From JAEYXS01 sp943367715 (GTDB lineage Bacteria; Verrucomicrobiota; Verrucomicrobiia; Limisphaerales; JAEYXS01), in the NCBI GenBank assembly GCA_943367715.1, contig CALRJY020000010.1:1-64000 (forward strand): a DNA stretch of 64,000 bases, written 5' to 3'. Positions 7,909-17,376 of this stretch are shown piece by piece. The notes under the pieces were generated by a model that searched no databases, was not told where the DNA came from, and was given only the letters and a program-made list of their open reading frames with translations. Every line of letters starts with the position of its first letter. Within the stretch, counting starts at the first letter, position 1. Made by a program: the position numbers and the translations under genes.

Positions 7909-9615
7909 ATGCTTCCAAGGTTGGTGACATTTCGCACAAGATTTGCTCGCTTTCTGTGGAGTCGCACTGGTGCTGCCTTGGTTCTCTTGACCCTCTGTGC
8001 CATCGCGGGATTCGTCATGCTCCAGCACCGTGACGAACCAGAGCCTTCCTACCAAAGCATCTCCGCCAGTGAATGGCTCGAGCGGTGTACGACGAACTGG
8101 AACAAAATGCCCGAAGTCACCGACGCCTTCATCCAGATGGGACCGGCAGGAGTGGAATACTTAGGACGTGAACTGATCCATCAGCCGTCCAAATGGGATG
8201 AATGGCTGCTCTCCCACCACCAAAACATCCCAACGCCTCTCAGAAAAAAACTGTTCAAGCCAAGGCAGCAATTAACCTCCCAGGCTCTCCAGGCGCTTCT
8301 ACTCAAGCTGGGGACCAATGCCGCCCCGGCCATGCCCATGCTCCTTACCTGGCTGGAGACCAATAATACCGTGGCTTACCATCGGGCAGCAGTCCCCATC
8401 TCCGTGTTCTCTCCCACCAACAGCACCGTTCAAGGAATTCAGATCATCGGCACAAATGCAATTTTGCCGGGCTACATGTTCAAACGCACGGGGCCGTCAA
8501 ACCAGTATCAAATCGTTAGCAGCGGTTTCGGCGGCTCCCTGCTGGTGCAAACTCAAGTGCTGGCGACAGCGCCGGGAATGGTCAGCACAAATCTGATCAT
8601 CTCTTCCAGATATGCTTCCAATACGATACCGACGGATGTGTATTTCACCCTACGTAACGTTGGCAGTACTGATCCGCGTATCATTCCCCTGTTGTTCAGG
8701 GCGATTCCAGGACCGGCGATGATCGGAATGACCCATGAGTATGGGACCAATCTTAAAGTCGCAGCCAGCCAGTGCATCCCACTGCTTGTCAAAAAAGCAG
8801 CTTCTCCAGATCGCGTGGAAAAAAGCATCGCACTGGGCTTGCTCAAGCTGACCTTGCCCGAATCCGCAACGGCCAGAGACGTGTTCATCCAAGCATTGAA
8901 TGACAATGATTATCCGATATTCGATTTCGTACTGCACTCTCTGACGCCCTTCACAAACGAAGTGGATCGCATCGTACCGCTCGCACTGGATGGCATCCGG
9001 AGGCGGCCAAAGATGTTCGAGTCAAACCGGATACTGCACAGCCGCACACCCTATCCGGATTTTTGGGACGAGCCCTATACGCCCCTGAAAGAATTTGCCC
9101 GCTATAGTCCGAAGGTCATTCCCGGCCTGCAAGATATACTCCGGGATTCCAGCGATCGACCAGACTACTACATCATCCGGTTCCTGGCTGAGATCGGCAG
9201 CACGAATGACATTGATCTCAACCTGATCCGCTCCTTCACGAACAGCATGTCGGTTGAAACTCGTTCGAGTGCATGGAACCTCATCGGCAAGCTCACGGGT
9301 GACACCAATGCTTTCGTCATGGAACAGCTGGCCTACATGCATCCTGGCACCGTCTTGACTTGCTACGAAAGACTCGGGGCGATGGGGCCAGCAGCCCGGA
9401 TTGCCGTCCCGAAGATACGTGAAGGCTTGCAGCACAGCGAAGAACGCATTGTCGCCAAAGCCGCTGAAACGCTTGGCAGGATCGGCCCCGTGGCGAAGGA
9501 CACCCTGCCTGACCTCGAAGCTCTGCGCGATCACGCCCGGCTATCGGTTCGTGAAGCAGTCGAGGACGCCATCCACAAAATCTCCGCCCCACCCAAAGCA
9601 AAAGGCGCGGAATAA
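7909..9615 (+). CDS. membrane-anchored HEAT-repeat protein, paralogue 3
   Basis: A 568-residue protein. MLPRLVTFRTRFARFL precedes a transmembrane segment (AALVLLTLCAIAGFVML) near residues 22-38. SASEWLERCTTN near 52 and EYLGRELIHQPS near 84 match the other copies. HEAT repeats are clear near 485-560 (GPAARIAVPKIREGLQ and GPVAKDTLPDLEALR). It is the most diverged copy in its central segment and slightly longer. It ends 37 bases before the convergent accD stop. I infer an older duplication for this copy than for copies 1 and 2, from leader spacing and divergence. Confidence 0.83.
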   Translation: MLPRLVTFRTRFARFLWSRTGAALVLLTLCAIAGFVMLQHRDEPEPSYQSISASEWLERCTTNWNKMPEVTDAFIQMGPAGVEYLGRELIHQPSKWDEWLLSHHQNIPTPLRKKLFKPRQQLTSQALQALLLKLGTNAAPAMPMLLTWLETNNTVAYHRAAVPISVFSPTNSTVQGIQIIGTNAILPGYMFKRTGPSNQYQIVSSGFGGSLLVQTQVLATAPGMVSTNLIISSRYASNTIPTDVYFTLRNVGSTDPRIIPLLFRAIPGPAMIGMTHEYGTNLKVAASQCIPLLVKKAASPDRVEKSIALGLLKLTLPESATARDVFIQALNDNDYPIFDFVLHSLTPFTNEVDRIVPLALDGIRRRPKMFESNRILHSRTPYPDFWDEPYTPLKEFARYSPKVIPGLQDILRDSSDRPDYYIIRFLAEIGSTNDIDLNLIRSFTNSMSVETRSSAWNLIGKLTGDTNAFVMEQLAYMHPGTVLTCYERLGAMGPAARIAVPKIREGLQHSEERIVAKAAETLGRIGPVAKDTLPDLEALRDHARLSVREAVEDAIHKISAPPKAKGAE

Positions 9616-9652
9616 ATCCGCGCCTTGCTCGTTTGAAATTGCTTCACCCCAC

Positions 9653-10606
9653 TCAGCCCAGCGCCGCCGCCTTGCGGTTTCCTTCCAGCATGAAATCCAG
9701 ATACGCGCCCAGTTGCTGTTTCATCACGAGGCGTGAGACGATCGCGTCGATCAAGCCGTGATCCAGCAAGAACTCCGCCGTCTGGAAGCCCGGGGGCAAT
9801 TCCGCCTGCGTCGTGTCCTTGATCACGCGCGGTCCAGCGAAGCCGATCATCGCACCCGGCTCGGCGATGATGAGATCGCCCACGCTCGCGTAACTTGCCA
9901 TCACACCCGCCGTCGTCGGATGCGTCAGCACACTGATGTACGGCAATCTGGCTTTCGCATGCAGCGCCAGCGCGCCGCACGTCTTCGCCATCTGCATGAG
10001 GCTGAACATACCCTCATACATGCGCGCACCGCCGCTTTGAGAAATGATGATGACCGGCAAGCTACGATCCGTGCCCATCTCGATCAAGCGCGTGAGCTTC
10101 TCGCCCACCACGGAACCCATGGAGCCGCCCAGGAAACTGAAATCCATCACGCCCAAGGCCACCTTTTGATTGCCCATTTTGCCGATGCCCGTGATGACGG
10201 CATCCTTCGCGCCTGACGATTTCTTGTAATTCTCCAGCTTGGAGGCGTAGGAGGCCACGCCCGTGAACTTCAGGATGTCCACCGCCGTCATTTCCGCATC
10301 CATCTCTTCAAAGGTGCAGACCTCGACCAACGAGTTGATGCGTTCCCGGGCGCCGATGGGAAAGTGATGGCGGCATTTCGGGCACACCTTCAGGTTATCA
10401 TCCAGCTCCTTGTCATAGATCATGGAGGAGCATTTCGGGCACTTCGTCCAGATGCCTTCGGGAATATCCCGCTTCTTGCTGGAGGAAGAGCCGATCTTGG
10501 CCTTCTTGATGAACGAGGTTTCGCCGGTATTGGCGGGAGGGGTTACCGCGGGTTCTACCACGGTCTCCACACCCACAGACTTTTTTGTGATTGAAGTGGT
10601 TGCCAT
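9653..10606 (-). CDS. accD: acetyl-CoA carboxylase carboxyltransferase subunit beta
   Basis: A 317-residue subunit that, with AccA, transfers carboxyl from biotin to acetyl-CoA to give malonyl-CoA, the first step of fatty-acid synthesis. The zinc ribbon is visible as C56-x2-C59 and C75-x2-C78. The crotonase-fold core follows, with GGSMGSVVGEK near 155 and SGGARMYEGMFSLMQ near 190, both family hallmarks. An extra N-terminal tail of about 50 residues rich in Thr and Ser precedes the zinc ribbon. I chose ATG 10606 rather than an upstream codon because the upstream residues are not family-like. accA is not in the window. Confidence 0.95.
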   Translation of the reverse strand: MATTSITKKSVGVETVVEPAVTPPANTGETSFIKKAKIGSSSSKKRDIPEGIWTKCPKCSSMIYDKELDDNLKVCPKCRHHFPIGARERINSLVEVCTFEEMDAEMTAVDILKFTGVASYASKLENYKKSSGAKDAVITGIGKMGNQKVALGVMDFSFLGGSMGSVVGEKLTRLIEMGTDRSLPVIIISQSGGARMYEGMFSLMQMAKTCGALALHAKARLPYISVLTHPTTAGVMASYASVGDLIIAEPGAMIGFAGPRVIKDTTQAELPPGFQTAEFLLDHGLIDAIVSRLVMKQQLGAYLDFMLEGNRKAAALG

Positions 10607-10700
10607 AGGTCTGCTCTGGCCGCCTCTAGGCGGACCATCACGACACATCTACCGATGCTCATTGCTTTACCGTTAGCGCATCAAATAGAGGCTACATCAT

Positions 10701-11450
10701 CTACAAACCCCGCGCCACTGTCCAGACACAAACCTCCCCCGCTCCGCCGTCCAAAAGCGTTCTGGCACAGGCACTCGTCGTCGCTCCCGTAGTCAATACA
10801 TCATCGATCACCAGCAAGCGCTCACCGTTGAGGCGCAAGCTCTTACGCATGGAAAAAGCTTTGCGCACATTCTCCGCTCTATCCTTCCGGTCCAGCCGGG
10901 TCTGGGTTCGCGTGGCCACCACCCGCTCGATGAGATTTCGTCTGACCGGCAACCCGACCTCCTTCCCGATTGCTCGGGCGAGCCGATCCGCCTGATTGAA
11001 CTCCCTCTCCCGCTGCTTGTGTGGATGCAAAGGCACCGGCACCAACGCATCAAATCTCTCGGTTTTCAACGTCTCTTTCGCCCCAGCCAACCACAGTTCC
11101 ACCAGAAACGGTTCAAACCACAGTTCGCGCGTGTATTTGAAGCGGTGAATCACCTCAAGGACCGTTCCCTCGGCCGCTACCGAAGCCCGCGACCATTTGA
11201 AGGCCAGGTCCAGTTCCTTGCAGTTCGTGCACTCAAAACGTTGGGTGATATCTCCCGCAAAAGGCAGCCCGCACCGGTCACACATCGGCGCCTGGAGGAA
11301 CTTCACATCCTCCCGGCACTGCTTCCCCACATACCCCTCTGCTTTGGTCGCCGGTTCCTTTTCGCAAAGCTGACAAACATTGGGATAAAACAATCCCGCC
11401 AGCGGATTCAACCACCGGGATACTTGCTCAATGAGTTGCGGAGTCCTCAT
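10701..11450 (-). CDS. ComF family phosphoribosyltransferase-like protein
   Basis: A 249-residue ComFC-type protein. ComFC homologues take part in DNA uptake or processing of imported strands in competent bacteria. Cysteines form zinc-binding sets: C26/C29, C45, C57/C60 and C74/C77. The C-terminal half is a phosphoribosyltransferase fold with the PRPP loop LLVIDDVLTTGAT near 213-225. It overlaps the downstream end of the CPBP protease gene by 23 bases (11428-11450), so the two are translationally linked. Its upstream partner in other bacteria, comFA, is not here; a competence role is therefore only probable. Confidence 0.9.
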   Translation of the reverse strand: MRTPQLIEQVSRWLNPLAGLFYPNVCQLCEKEPATKAEGYVGKQCREDVKFLQAPMCDRCGLPFAGDITQRFECTNCKELDLAFKWSRASVAAEGTVLEVIHRFKYTRELWFEPFLVELWLAGAKETLKTERFDALVPVPLHPHKQREREFNQADRLARAIGKEVGLPVRRNLIERVVATRTQTRLDRKDRAENVRKAFSMRKSLRLNGERLLVIDDVLTTGATTSACARTLLDGGAGEVCVWTVARGL

Positions 11451-12354
11451 TCTTGGTGGCCGATGGTGGCAAAATCTTCATCAGCAAGGCCAGCAATAAA
11501 GCCAGGACCACGCCCGCCACCCAGCCATCGATCAATTTGGCGCTGCCCCAGATCCAAGTCTGGGCTCCGGCAACGTTATCGGTGGTGAATCCGTACGTCT
11601 TCAGCCAGAAAATCCAGCCCGCATGAAGCCCGAACGAAAACCAAAGCGTTCCTGTCCGCTGATAAGCCAGCGCCAGCATGATCCCGGCGAGCAGCAGGTT
11701 GAAAAAGGCGGGCACCAACTGCTGCACGTCACCAAATCCACGCAACTTGTGTGGCAATAACGCAAGCCCGCTCCACCAGTGCACTTCCGGCGGCGCTTCC
11801 ACCCGCGCGAGGAAATGTAAAATTGCGTACACGGCACTGCTCACCAGCAACGCCGACCGCCAGGAGATTTGCTTCCGCAACGCCCCAAAAACCACCCCGC
11901 GAAAGAACAGTTCCTCCAAGGCCGCCACCAGGATCGCCGCGAACACCGCGTTGAACAAATGCCCCATTATCGAGGCTCCCGTTTGCTCTCCCCGGAACAT
12001 CCGCCCACCTAATCCAATGACGACCACGATCGCCACCGCCAGTGAAAGAAATCCAAAAAGAAACCCCTTCAGCGCATCACGTTTTCCCTGTGAAAACGGG
12101 GTTAATCCCGCTTCCGCCCAGCTCTTCATGCCCAGCCTGCGCAAGACCGGCACCAAACCGAGAATCCCGATGATCATGAAGCTGCGATCCACGTACCGAT
12201 GGAACGGATGACCCGCCAACCCCTTCAGTGCCGGCATCGATTCTGCCAACGTCTGCACCAGATGATAGACCGCCGGGGCGATCAAAGCCCCGCCGATGAA
12301 GATCGCTGCAAAGTAACTGAATATCAGGGTCGCCGGACGCATCAATGTCTGCAT
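11428..12354 (-). CDS. CPBP family intramembrane metalloprotease
   Basis: A 308-residue multi-pass membrane protein of the CPBP (Abi/CAAX-like) family. Hydrophobic helices occur near residues 10-35, 60-75, 100-122 and 140-150. The catalytic motif EELFFRG is at about 147-153, followed by HF near 180 and the FGLHAGW helix near 265 carrying the third metal-ligand His. I chose ATG 12354, which is preceded by AAGG; a TTG start at 12381 would add nine residues. It overlaps the comF-like gene. Family members process prenylated or bacteriocin-related peptides, but the substrate here is unknown. Confidence 0.88.
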   Translation of the reverse strand: MQTLMRPATLIFSYFAAIFIGGALIAPAVYHLVQTLAESMPALKGLAGHPFHRYVDRSFMIIGILGLVPVLRRLGMKSWAEAGLTPFSQGKRDALKGFLFGFLSLAVAIVVVIGLGGRMFRGEQTGASIMGHLFNAVFAAILVAALEELFFRGVVFGALRKQISWRSALLVSSAVYAILHFLARVEAPPEVHWWSGLALLPHKLRGFGDVQQLVPAFFNLLLAGIMLALAYQRTGTLWFSFGLHAGWIFWLKTYGFTTDNVAGAQTWIWGSAKLIDGWVAGVVLALLLALLMKILPPSATKNEDSATH

Positions 12355-12463
12355 TACACGGGCTTGCCTTCCGTCCGCCAAGCAGATATTGAAGCGGGCG
12401 GCGGAGGTGGCACGGGATTAGCTAACTAAAAATTGCCAATCGCACCGCGGTAGCATTGGTTTT

Positions 12464-13297
12464 GTGAGCGTAGTTGCATCAAATACAACTTTTGGGGCTT
12501 ATCGCCTGCACGAACGCATTAATGGCGGCGGCATGGCGGATATCTGGCATGCCAGCGATGCCCAAGGGCAGGCTTACGCCCTGCGGTTGATGCATAAGAG
12601 CTTGCGCTTCAACTTCTTCGCCAAGAAACGCTTCTTCCGTGGTTGCGAGGTTTTAAGCCAGATCCATAATCACGAATACGTCGTCACTTACGTCGATCAC
12701 GGCAAGCTCAATGGCCAGCCCTTCTGCGTGATGGAATACGTGGAAGGCGATAACCTCAAGATGCTCTTCGCCCGGGGTGACGATGTCCTGACGGAATTCG
12801 TCGGTAATATTTTGATCGATATGGCCATCGCTCTCCAGCATGTCCATGACAGCGGCTTCATGCACATGGATTACAAGCCGGAGAACGTCATGGTCAGCCG
12901 GAATGGCAACGTTCGCTTGGTCGATTTCGATCTGGCCATGCCCCGCCCGCCCAAACCCGTGAAGATGGGTCGCACTCCTGGCACTCCCGCCTACATGGCC
13001 CCCGAGCAACTCCAGCGCAAACCAGTGGATCACCGCGCGGACATCTGGTCCTACGGCGTCACTGCTTACGAACTGCTCACGGACCGCAAACCTTTCAGCG
13101 GCGACAGCGGCAAAGAGATTCTTCAAGCCCAGCTCAACCGCGATGCCTTGTTCCTGCTCCCCCGTTCCATCAACCCGGAACTCCCGGCGAATCTGGAACG
13201 CATCGTGATGAAGTGCCTCGAACAAGACCCGGACAACCGCTACCAGGACATCACCTACCTTGTGCGTGACCTGGAAGGCGCCCTCTACGTGGCCTGA
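12464..13297 (+). CDS. serine/threonine protein kinase-like protein, degenerate motifs
   Basis: A 277-residue soluble single-domain protein with eukaryotic-type kinase fold. The glycine loop is GGGMADIWHA at 21-30. The beta-3 segment reads YALRLM, so the usual ATP-anchoring lysine is Arg41. The catalytic loop is HMDYKPEN at 134-141, retaining Asp136, Lys138 and Asn141. The DFG motif is DFD at 154-156. GTPAYMAPEQ at about 173-182 is canonical. It starts with GTG 12464. Its 3' end overlaps the convergent ATP-grasp gene by 13 bases. It has no transmembrane or sensor domain. It may be an atypical or inactive kinase. Confidence 0.9.
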   Translation: MSVVASNTTFGAYRLHERINGGGMADIWHASDAQGQAYALRLMHKSLRFNFFAKKRFFRGCEVLSQIHNHEYVVTYVDHGKLNGQPFCVMEYVEGDNLKMLFARGDDVLTEFVGNILIDMAIALQHVHDSGFMHMDYKPENVMVSRNGNVRLVDFDLAMPRPPKPVKMGRTPGTPAYMAPEQLQRKPVDHRADIWSYGVTAYELLTDRKPFSGDSGKEILQAQLNRDALFLLPRSINPELPANLERIVMKCLEQDPDNRYQDITYLVRDLEGALYVA

Positions 13298-14208
13298 TTC
13301 GTAGTCGGATTTACCGCCCCGAGTTTCTCCGCCAACCTAGCGATACATTTCGCCACCTCGATCTTCGCAAATCCCGACGTCTGCGGATCACCCGTTTCAA
13401 TCACCGTCCAAGCCCCACTCTCCTGCTGGGCGATATCCACCGCCAGATAAGGCACGCGCAGTTGTTGCGAAGCTTTGATGGCCAGTTCACAGACGGTCGC
13501 GTGTTCCTCTGCGGTGAGCTCGGACAACGAATCTTCCTCCGGCCAGTAATGTCCCACACCCAACGGCACATCCTGAAAAAGGATAATCCGAAACTCGCGC
13601 GCGATGGGAAAACCATCGTTCCGCTTCGCCTGATGCCGCAGCGGCACCAGCTTGCGCAAAATCGCCGCGCCTTCGGAATACGTGTAGGCATTCAGCAAAC
13701 CGGTCACATGCGCTTCCGCTTCCTGCACCGAGTTCGCCACGCACGCACTCCAGCCCTTGTCCTTGCGCGATTGCACCGCGCCTTTGATGAACAGCGGAAA
13801 GCCCAATCGCCACGCCGCCGCCGCCACCTCACTCACATCCCGCACAATGATCGATTCCGGTGTGAGCCCGCGCAGATGCGGATACGCCGCCGCGAACGAA
13901 AGACACCGCACATACTCCGCCGGTGAATTGACGAGGATCAGATTCTTCGCCGCCAATGCCGCATACAACTCCGAGTAATCATCCGAGGTGTGAACGTAAC
14001 CGCACAGCACCGCAGTTACCGGCGTGGGACGATGCGCCAGCTTACGCAACGTTTTCTCCGCATCCGACTCGCGGGTCCATGAAGAAGCGATTTCGATGCT
14101 CTCAAACCCCGCCTGCTTCAGCGCCTTCGCCACCTCGGCGATGGCCCGGGAGAAAGGCGTCACCGCACCGGCCGGAACAGTTTCGTGAATGACAACAGGC
14201 TTGGGCAC
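13285..14208 (-). CDS. ATP-grasp domain protein (DUF4343-like)
   Basis: A 307-residue protein. The central part resembles ATP-grasp ligases: PLFIKGAVQSRKDKGW near residues 138-153 would hold the nucleotide-binding lysine, REFRIILFQDVPLGVGHYW near 203-221 carries the conserved Arg, and VPYLAVDIAQ with VIETGDPQTSG near 255-283 supplies acidic metal ligands. The N-terminus is a Rossmann-like domain. Such proteins join carboxylates to amines or make unusual peptides. The acceptor cannot be predicted. The gene is convergent with the kinase gene and overlaps its end. Confidence 0.8.
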   Translation of the reverse strand: MPKPVVIHETVPAGAVTPFSRAIAEVAKALKQAGFESIEIASSWTRESDAEKTLRKLAHRPTPVTAVLCGYVHTSDDYSELYAALAAKNLILVNSPAEYVRCLSFAAAYPHLRGLTPESIIVRDVSEVAAAAWRLGFPLFIKGAVQSRKDKGWSACVANSVQEAEAHVTGLLNAYTYSEGAAILRKLVPLRHQAKRNDGFPIAREFRIILFQDVPLGVGHYWPEEDSLSELTAEEHATVCELAIKASQQLRVPYLAVDIAQQESGAWTVIETGDPQTSGFAKIEVAKCIARLAEKLGAVNPTTNQAT

Positions 14209-14370
14209 AACAGGTAAATATCGCGCCGGACCTTAATGAAATGGAAGCGGGATGAACAGCCTGAGTTTTTCGCGGGGCGCGAGTTGTCTCAACCCGCAGC
14301 AATGTCCCTAAGCAGTGGTGGTGTCCGGTCTCTAGAAAGATAAGCGCATGGAAACGGCCAAAGTTCCAAC

Positions 14371-14721
14371 TTACTTCGAGCCACGCAGAGTGCTTCGACT
14401 CCATTCCAAAGGAAATATTCCCAACTCTTTGACGATATCTTTTTCAGCGTATACCGCTTTGATCGCAACTTCAGCAATAGGTGCATTCACCATCACGGAT
14501 AATATCTCCATCTTTTCCTGGTGAAGAATTTCCAAGTTAGTGTCACCACTCTTTTCCTGATAAATTTGCAGTACACGCCTTTCATCCAGAACAACACCCA
14601 GAAAACTCCCCGCGCGCACCAAGCGGGCTAAGAGCCTGTAGACTCTGGGATAATCCATTTCAACGGGCTGAGAGGATGGGATATTCTCTCCCGTCTCGGA
14701 ATCGTAGTAGAAAACCTTCAT
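14371..14721 (-). CDS. hypothetical protein downstream of serine hydrolase
   Basis: A 116-residue acidic cytosolic protein starting MKVFYYDSETGENIP. It has no signal peptide and no family I recognise. It begins nine bases after the stop of the serine hydrolase gene, so the two are probably in one transcript. The sequence alternates beta-type (VYRLLARLVRAGSFLGVVLDE) and helical stretches, as in small immunity-like proteins, but no functional residue stands out. Region 14209-14370 between this gene and the ATP-grasp gene contains nothing I can identify. Confidence 0.7.
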   Translation of the reverse strand: MKVFYYDSETGENIPSSQPVEMDYPRVYRLLARLVRAGSFLGVVLDERRVLQIYQEKSGDTNLEILHQEKMEILSVMVNAPIAEVAIKAVYAEKDIVKELGIFPLEWSRSTLRGSK

Positions 14722-14730
14722 AAACTGTTT

Positions 14731-16425
14731 TCACTTCACCCGCTTCGCCTCCTGATTCAACCCATTCTGATGCAGTATCAGCGACTTCACGCCACCCTTG
14801 TCATCCTTCACAAAAGTGATCTGCGCATCCACCACCTTGTAGAAAAACTTTGTTTCCGTTTCCGGGAACACCTCGAAGAACGGTTGCCCCGTCAGTTGAA
14901 CCATCAACCGCTCACCTTGCCGTTGCACGGTGAAAACCACGTTGGATGCCAGCTCGTACTTGCCCGCATAGGTATCATAGATTTTTGCATCCACCTTCGC
15001 CGCGGCCTTTTCTCCCGGCACTTCATCCGAGATTTTCTTCGCCACCTGGTTCGCACCGTTCTGGTGTAAGGTGAGGCTTTTGGTTTTCCCCTGCGCATCC
15101 GCCTGGAACGAGATCTGCGCATCCACCACATCACAGAAGAACTTCGTGTCACTCTCGGGAAAAATATTCAGATACGATTGCCCGGTGAGCTGCACCTGCA
15201 AGTGATCTTTGTCCCGGCGCACATTGAAAAAGAATGTGGGATTCAGTTGATACCGCCCAACATACTTCGCCAGCAGTTCCGCCTTCACCGGCACCGGCTG
15301 GCGCACCTTGACCGCATCCAGCTTGGCCAAGGCATACTTCGGCTCCAGCAGATGCAGCCCGATGTCATCGCTGTCATTCTCCGAATTGGTGAGCACCACC
15401 ACCCCGCGCTGATTTTTCCTGTCGAATCCGATGAACGAGCGATAGCCACCCGTGCCGCCGTTATGCCAGATGATCTCCGCGCCATACCGCGTGTAGATAT
15501 GCCAGCCCAGCCCGATCTTCGTGCCTGACCCCACATCCCGCCGCGCCGTCTGGCTCATCTCAAACGCTTCTTTCAGCTTCGCGTTATCCAGCTTCATATT
15601 CGCACTCACGAACTTCAGCATGTCATTCACTGAAGACCGCAACGCCCCCGCGCCCGCCAACGTGGGGATATCCCAATTCGACACCGCCTTGCCCATCTTG
15701 CTGTGCCCCGTGGCGAGTTTCTTCTTCGCCGCCGTCGAAAGCGAAATGCTCGTATGCGTCATGCCCAGCGGCGCGCACAGCCGCTCGATCACCAACGCCT
15801 CGTAGCTCTTCCCTGCCTTTAGCGCCAATGCATGCCCCAGCAAGCCCATGCCGAGATTTGAATACTCATACTTCGCCCCGATGTCCCGCGTCAGCGTATG
15901 CCCCGAGAGAAACGCATACATCTGCTCCACCGTATAATCCGCATACGGATTGCCCCCGTCTGCGGGCGTGAAATCATCCGGCAAACGCGGTAATCCCGAA
16001 TGCTGCGTGGCCAGTTCCAGCAACGTGATCTTGCGTCCATTGCGCTCCGGCACCTTCACACTGACGGGCAAAAATTTGCTCACTGGATCATCCAACTTCA
16101 CCTCACCACGCGTGACCATCTCCGCCAGCAACTCCGTCGTGAACACCTTGGAGATCGAGCCGATCTCAAAAATCGTATCCCCATCCACCGCCGTGCTATC
16201 CGTCCGAGAAAGTGTGCCATGACTGATGATGCGCGTCCCCTTCTCATCGATGATCCCCACGACGATGCCCACTCCGGCATGTGCCGTATCGATGCGCTCG
16301 CGCAAAATGGTTTTCAACCCCTCATCGTTCGGCCGTTCTTGAGCGACAGCGAGATGCGGTGCGATAAACGAAAGTGCTATCACCGCGATCAGTATGGACA
16401 CAGTCCAGTTCATAGCTTTATGCAT
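14731..16425 (-). CDS. secreted serine hydrolase, beta-lactamase fold, with two C-terminal repeats
   Basis: A 564-residue exported protein. A signal peptide covers about residues 1-29 (ending HLAVAQ). The class C beta-lactamase/esterase/penicillin-binding fold shows S-x-x-K in IGSISKVFTT near residue 93 and Y-S-N in YEYSNLGMGLLG near 187; HNGGTGGYRS near 320 matches the third motif. The C-terminus has two copies of a roughly 90-residue beta-rich module, each with VQLTGQ...FPE...KFF..VVDAQI..F and L.LHQNG.N, like DUF3471. A second in-frame ATG at 16413 is possible. The substrate (peptide, ester or lactam) is unknown. Confidence 0.88.
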   Translation of the reverse strand: MHKAMNWTVSILIAVIALSFIAPHLAVAQERPNDEGLKTILRERIDTAHAGVGIVVGIIDEKGTRIISHGTLSRTDSTAVDGDTIFEIGSISKVFTTELLAEMVTRGEVKLDDPVSKFLPVSVKVPERNGRKITLLELATQHSGLPRLPDDFTPADGGNPYADYTVEQMYAFLSGHTLTRDIGAKYEYSNLGMGLLGHALALKAGKSYEALVIERLCAPLGMTHTSISLSTAAKKKLATGHSKMGKAVSNWDIPTLAGAGALRSSVNDMLKFVSANMKLDNAKLKEAFEMSQTARRDVGSGTKIGLGWHIYTRYGAEIIWHNGGTGGYRSFIGFDRKNQRGVVVLTNSENDSDDIGLHLLEPKYALAKLDAVKVRQPVPVKAELLAKYVGRYQLNPTFFFNVRRDKDHLQVQLTGQSYLNIFPESDTKFFCDVVDAQISFQADAQGKTKSLTLHQNGANQVAKKISDEVPGEKAAAKVDAKIYDTYAGKYELASNVVFTVQRQGERLMVQLTGQPFFEVFPETETKFFYKVVDAQITFVKDDKGGVKSLILHQNGLNQEAKRVK

Positions 16426-16772
16426 AAGATGACTTGGTTTCCGAAAACGCCGGGATTTCCTGCAAAGTCTGGTCCGGTTCCGCCTTCCATGGCAACAGGT
16501 GTTTCTCCGCGCCGATATATGGCTCCAGCTTCAATTGTTCCGTTCTTTGATATATTAGTCGCCGACCATTGAGAAAATATTACGGATGGTGACAGTTTCT
16601 TTTCTTTTTCTGCATCAAAGCTCCAAACCCTTGATAAACCGCGTGTTACGCTTCCATAAGTACCGCGTTGCCAGCGTTTACAAAACTTCCCCCGCTCTAT
16701 AGTGGCCTCTTTTCCTTGAAGTCGGCTAAAAAGAATTCGTCAAAAGAGACGAAACTTTAACCGCATAACAAT
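16426..16772. other. divergent intergenic region
   Basis: A gene-free gap of about 350 bases between the divergently transcribed serine hydrolase and DUF4126 genes. It must hold both promoters. I see A+T-rich tracts near 16540-16620 and 16725-16770 but no promoter pair that I would defend, and no repeat. Confidence 0.4.
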
Positions 16773-17354
16773 ATGGAAACTCTGCTTAGCATCTGCCTCG
16801 GTATCGGCTTGAGCGCCGCGTGTGGGTTTCGGGTGTTCATCCCCATGCTCATCGTCAGCATCGCTGCCAATGCCGGCCATCTGACTTTGGCCAAGGGCTT
16901 CGAATGGCTGGCCAGTGACGCCGCCGTCGTTTCCTTCGGTCTAGCGACTGTCTTGGAAATCGCCGCGTATTATGTCCCGTGGCTGGATAACTTGCTCGAC
17001 TCCATCGCCAGTCCCTCGGCGGTTATCGCGGGCACGATCATCACCGCCTCGGTGATGACGGATATGAGCCCTTTCATGCGCTGGACCTTGGCCGTCATCG
17101 CCGGTGGCGGCGTGGCCGCCGCGGTGCAAGGCACCACGGTGCTGGCCCGTGCCACTTCCACCGCGCTCACCGGTGGTCTCGCCAATCCAATTCTGGCCAC
17201 CATCGAATTGGGCGGCTCCGGGGTCGTGAGTTTGATGGCCTTCTTCGTCCCGCTACTCACCCTGGTGATCATCGTGACCGTGCTCATCTTGGTCGGCCGA
17301 AAATTGCTGAAACGCAAAGCGGAAAAAACGATGCCGCCGCCCATGCCGGTGTGA
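16773..17354 (+). CDS. DUF4126 family membrane protein
   Basis: A 193-residue integral membrane protein with about five hydrophobic helices. The start LSICLGIGLSAACGFRVFIPMLIVS is typical of DUF4126, as is the PWLDNLLDSIASPSAVIAG block near 69-88. A basic, Pro-rich tail (KRKAEKTMPPPMPV) ends the protein. The family has no known biochemical role. The gene is alone, ending in a strong hairpin terminator shared with the convergent pheS operon. Confidence 0.9.
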   Translation: METLLSICLGIGLSAACGFRVFIPMLIVSIAANAGHLTLAKGFEWLASDAAVVSFGLATVLEIAAYYVPWLDNLLDSIASPSAVIAGTIITASVMTDMSPFMRWTLAVIAGGGVAAAVQGTTVLARATSTALTGGLANPILATIELGGSGVVSLMAFFVPLLTLVIIVTVLILVGRKLLKRKAEKTMPPPMPV

Positions 17355-17376
17355 GTGGTCGTTAAATGGTTGAAAC

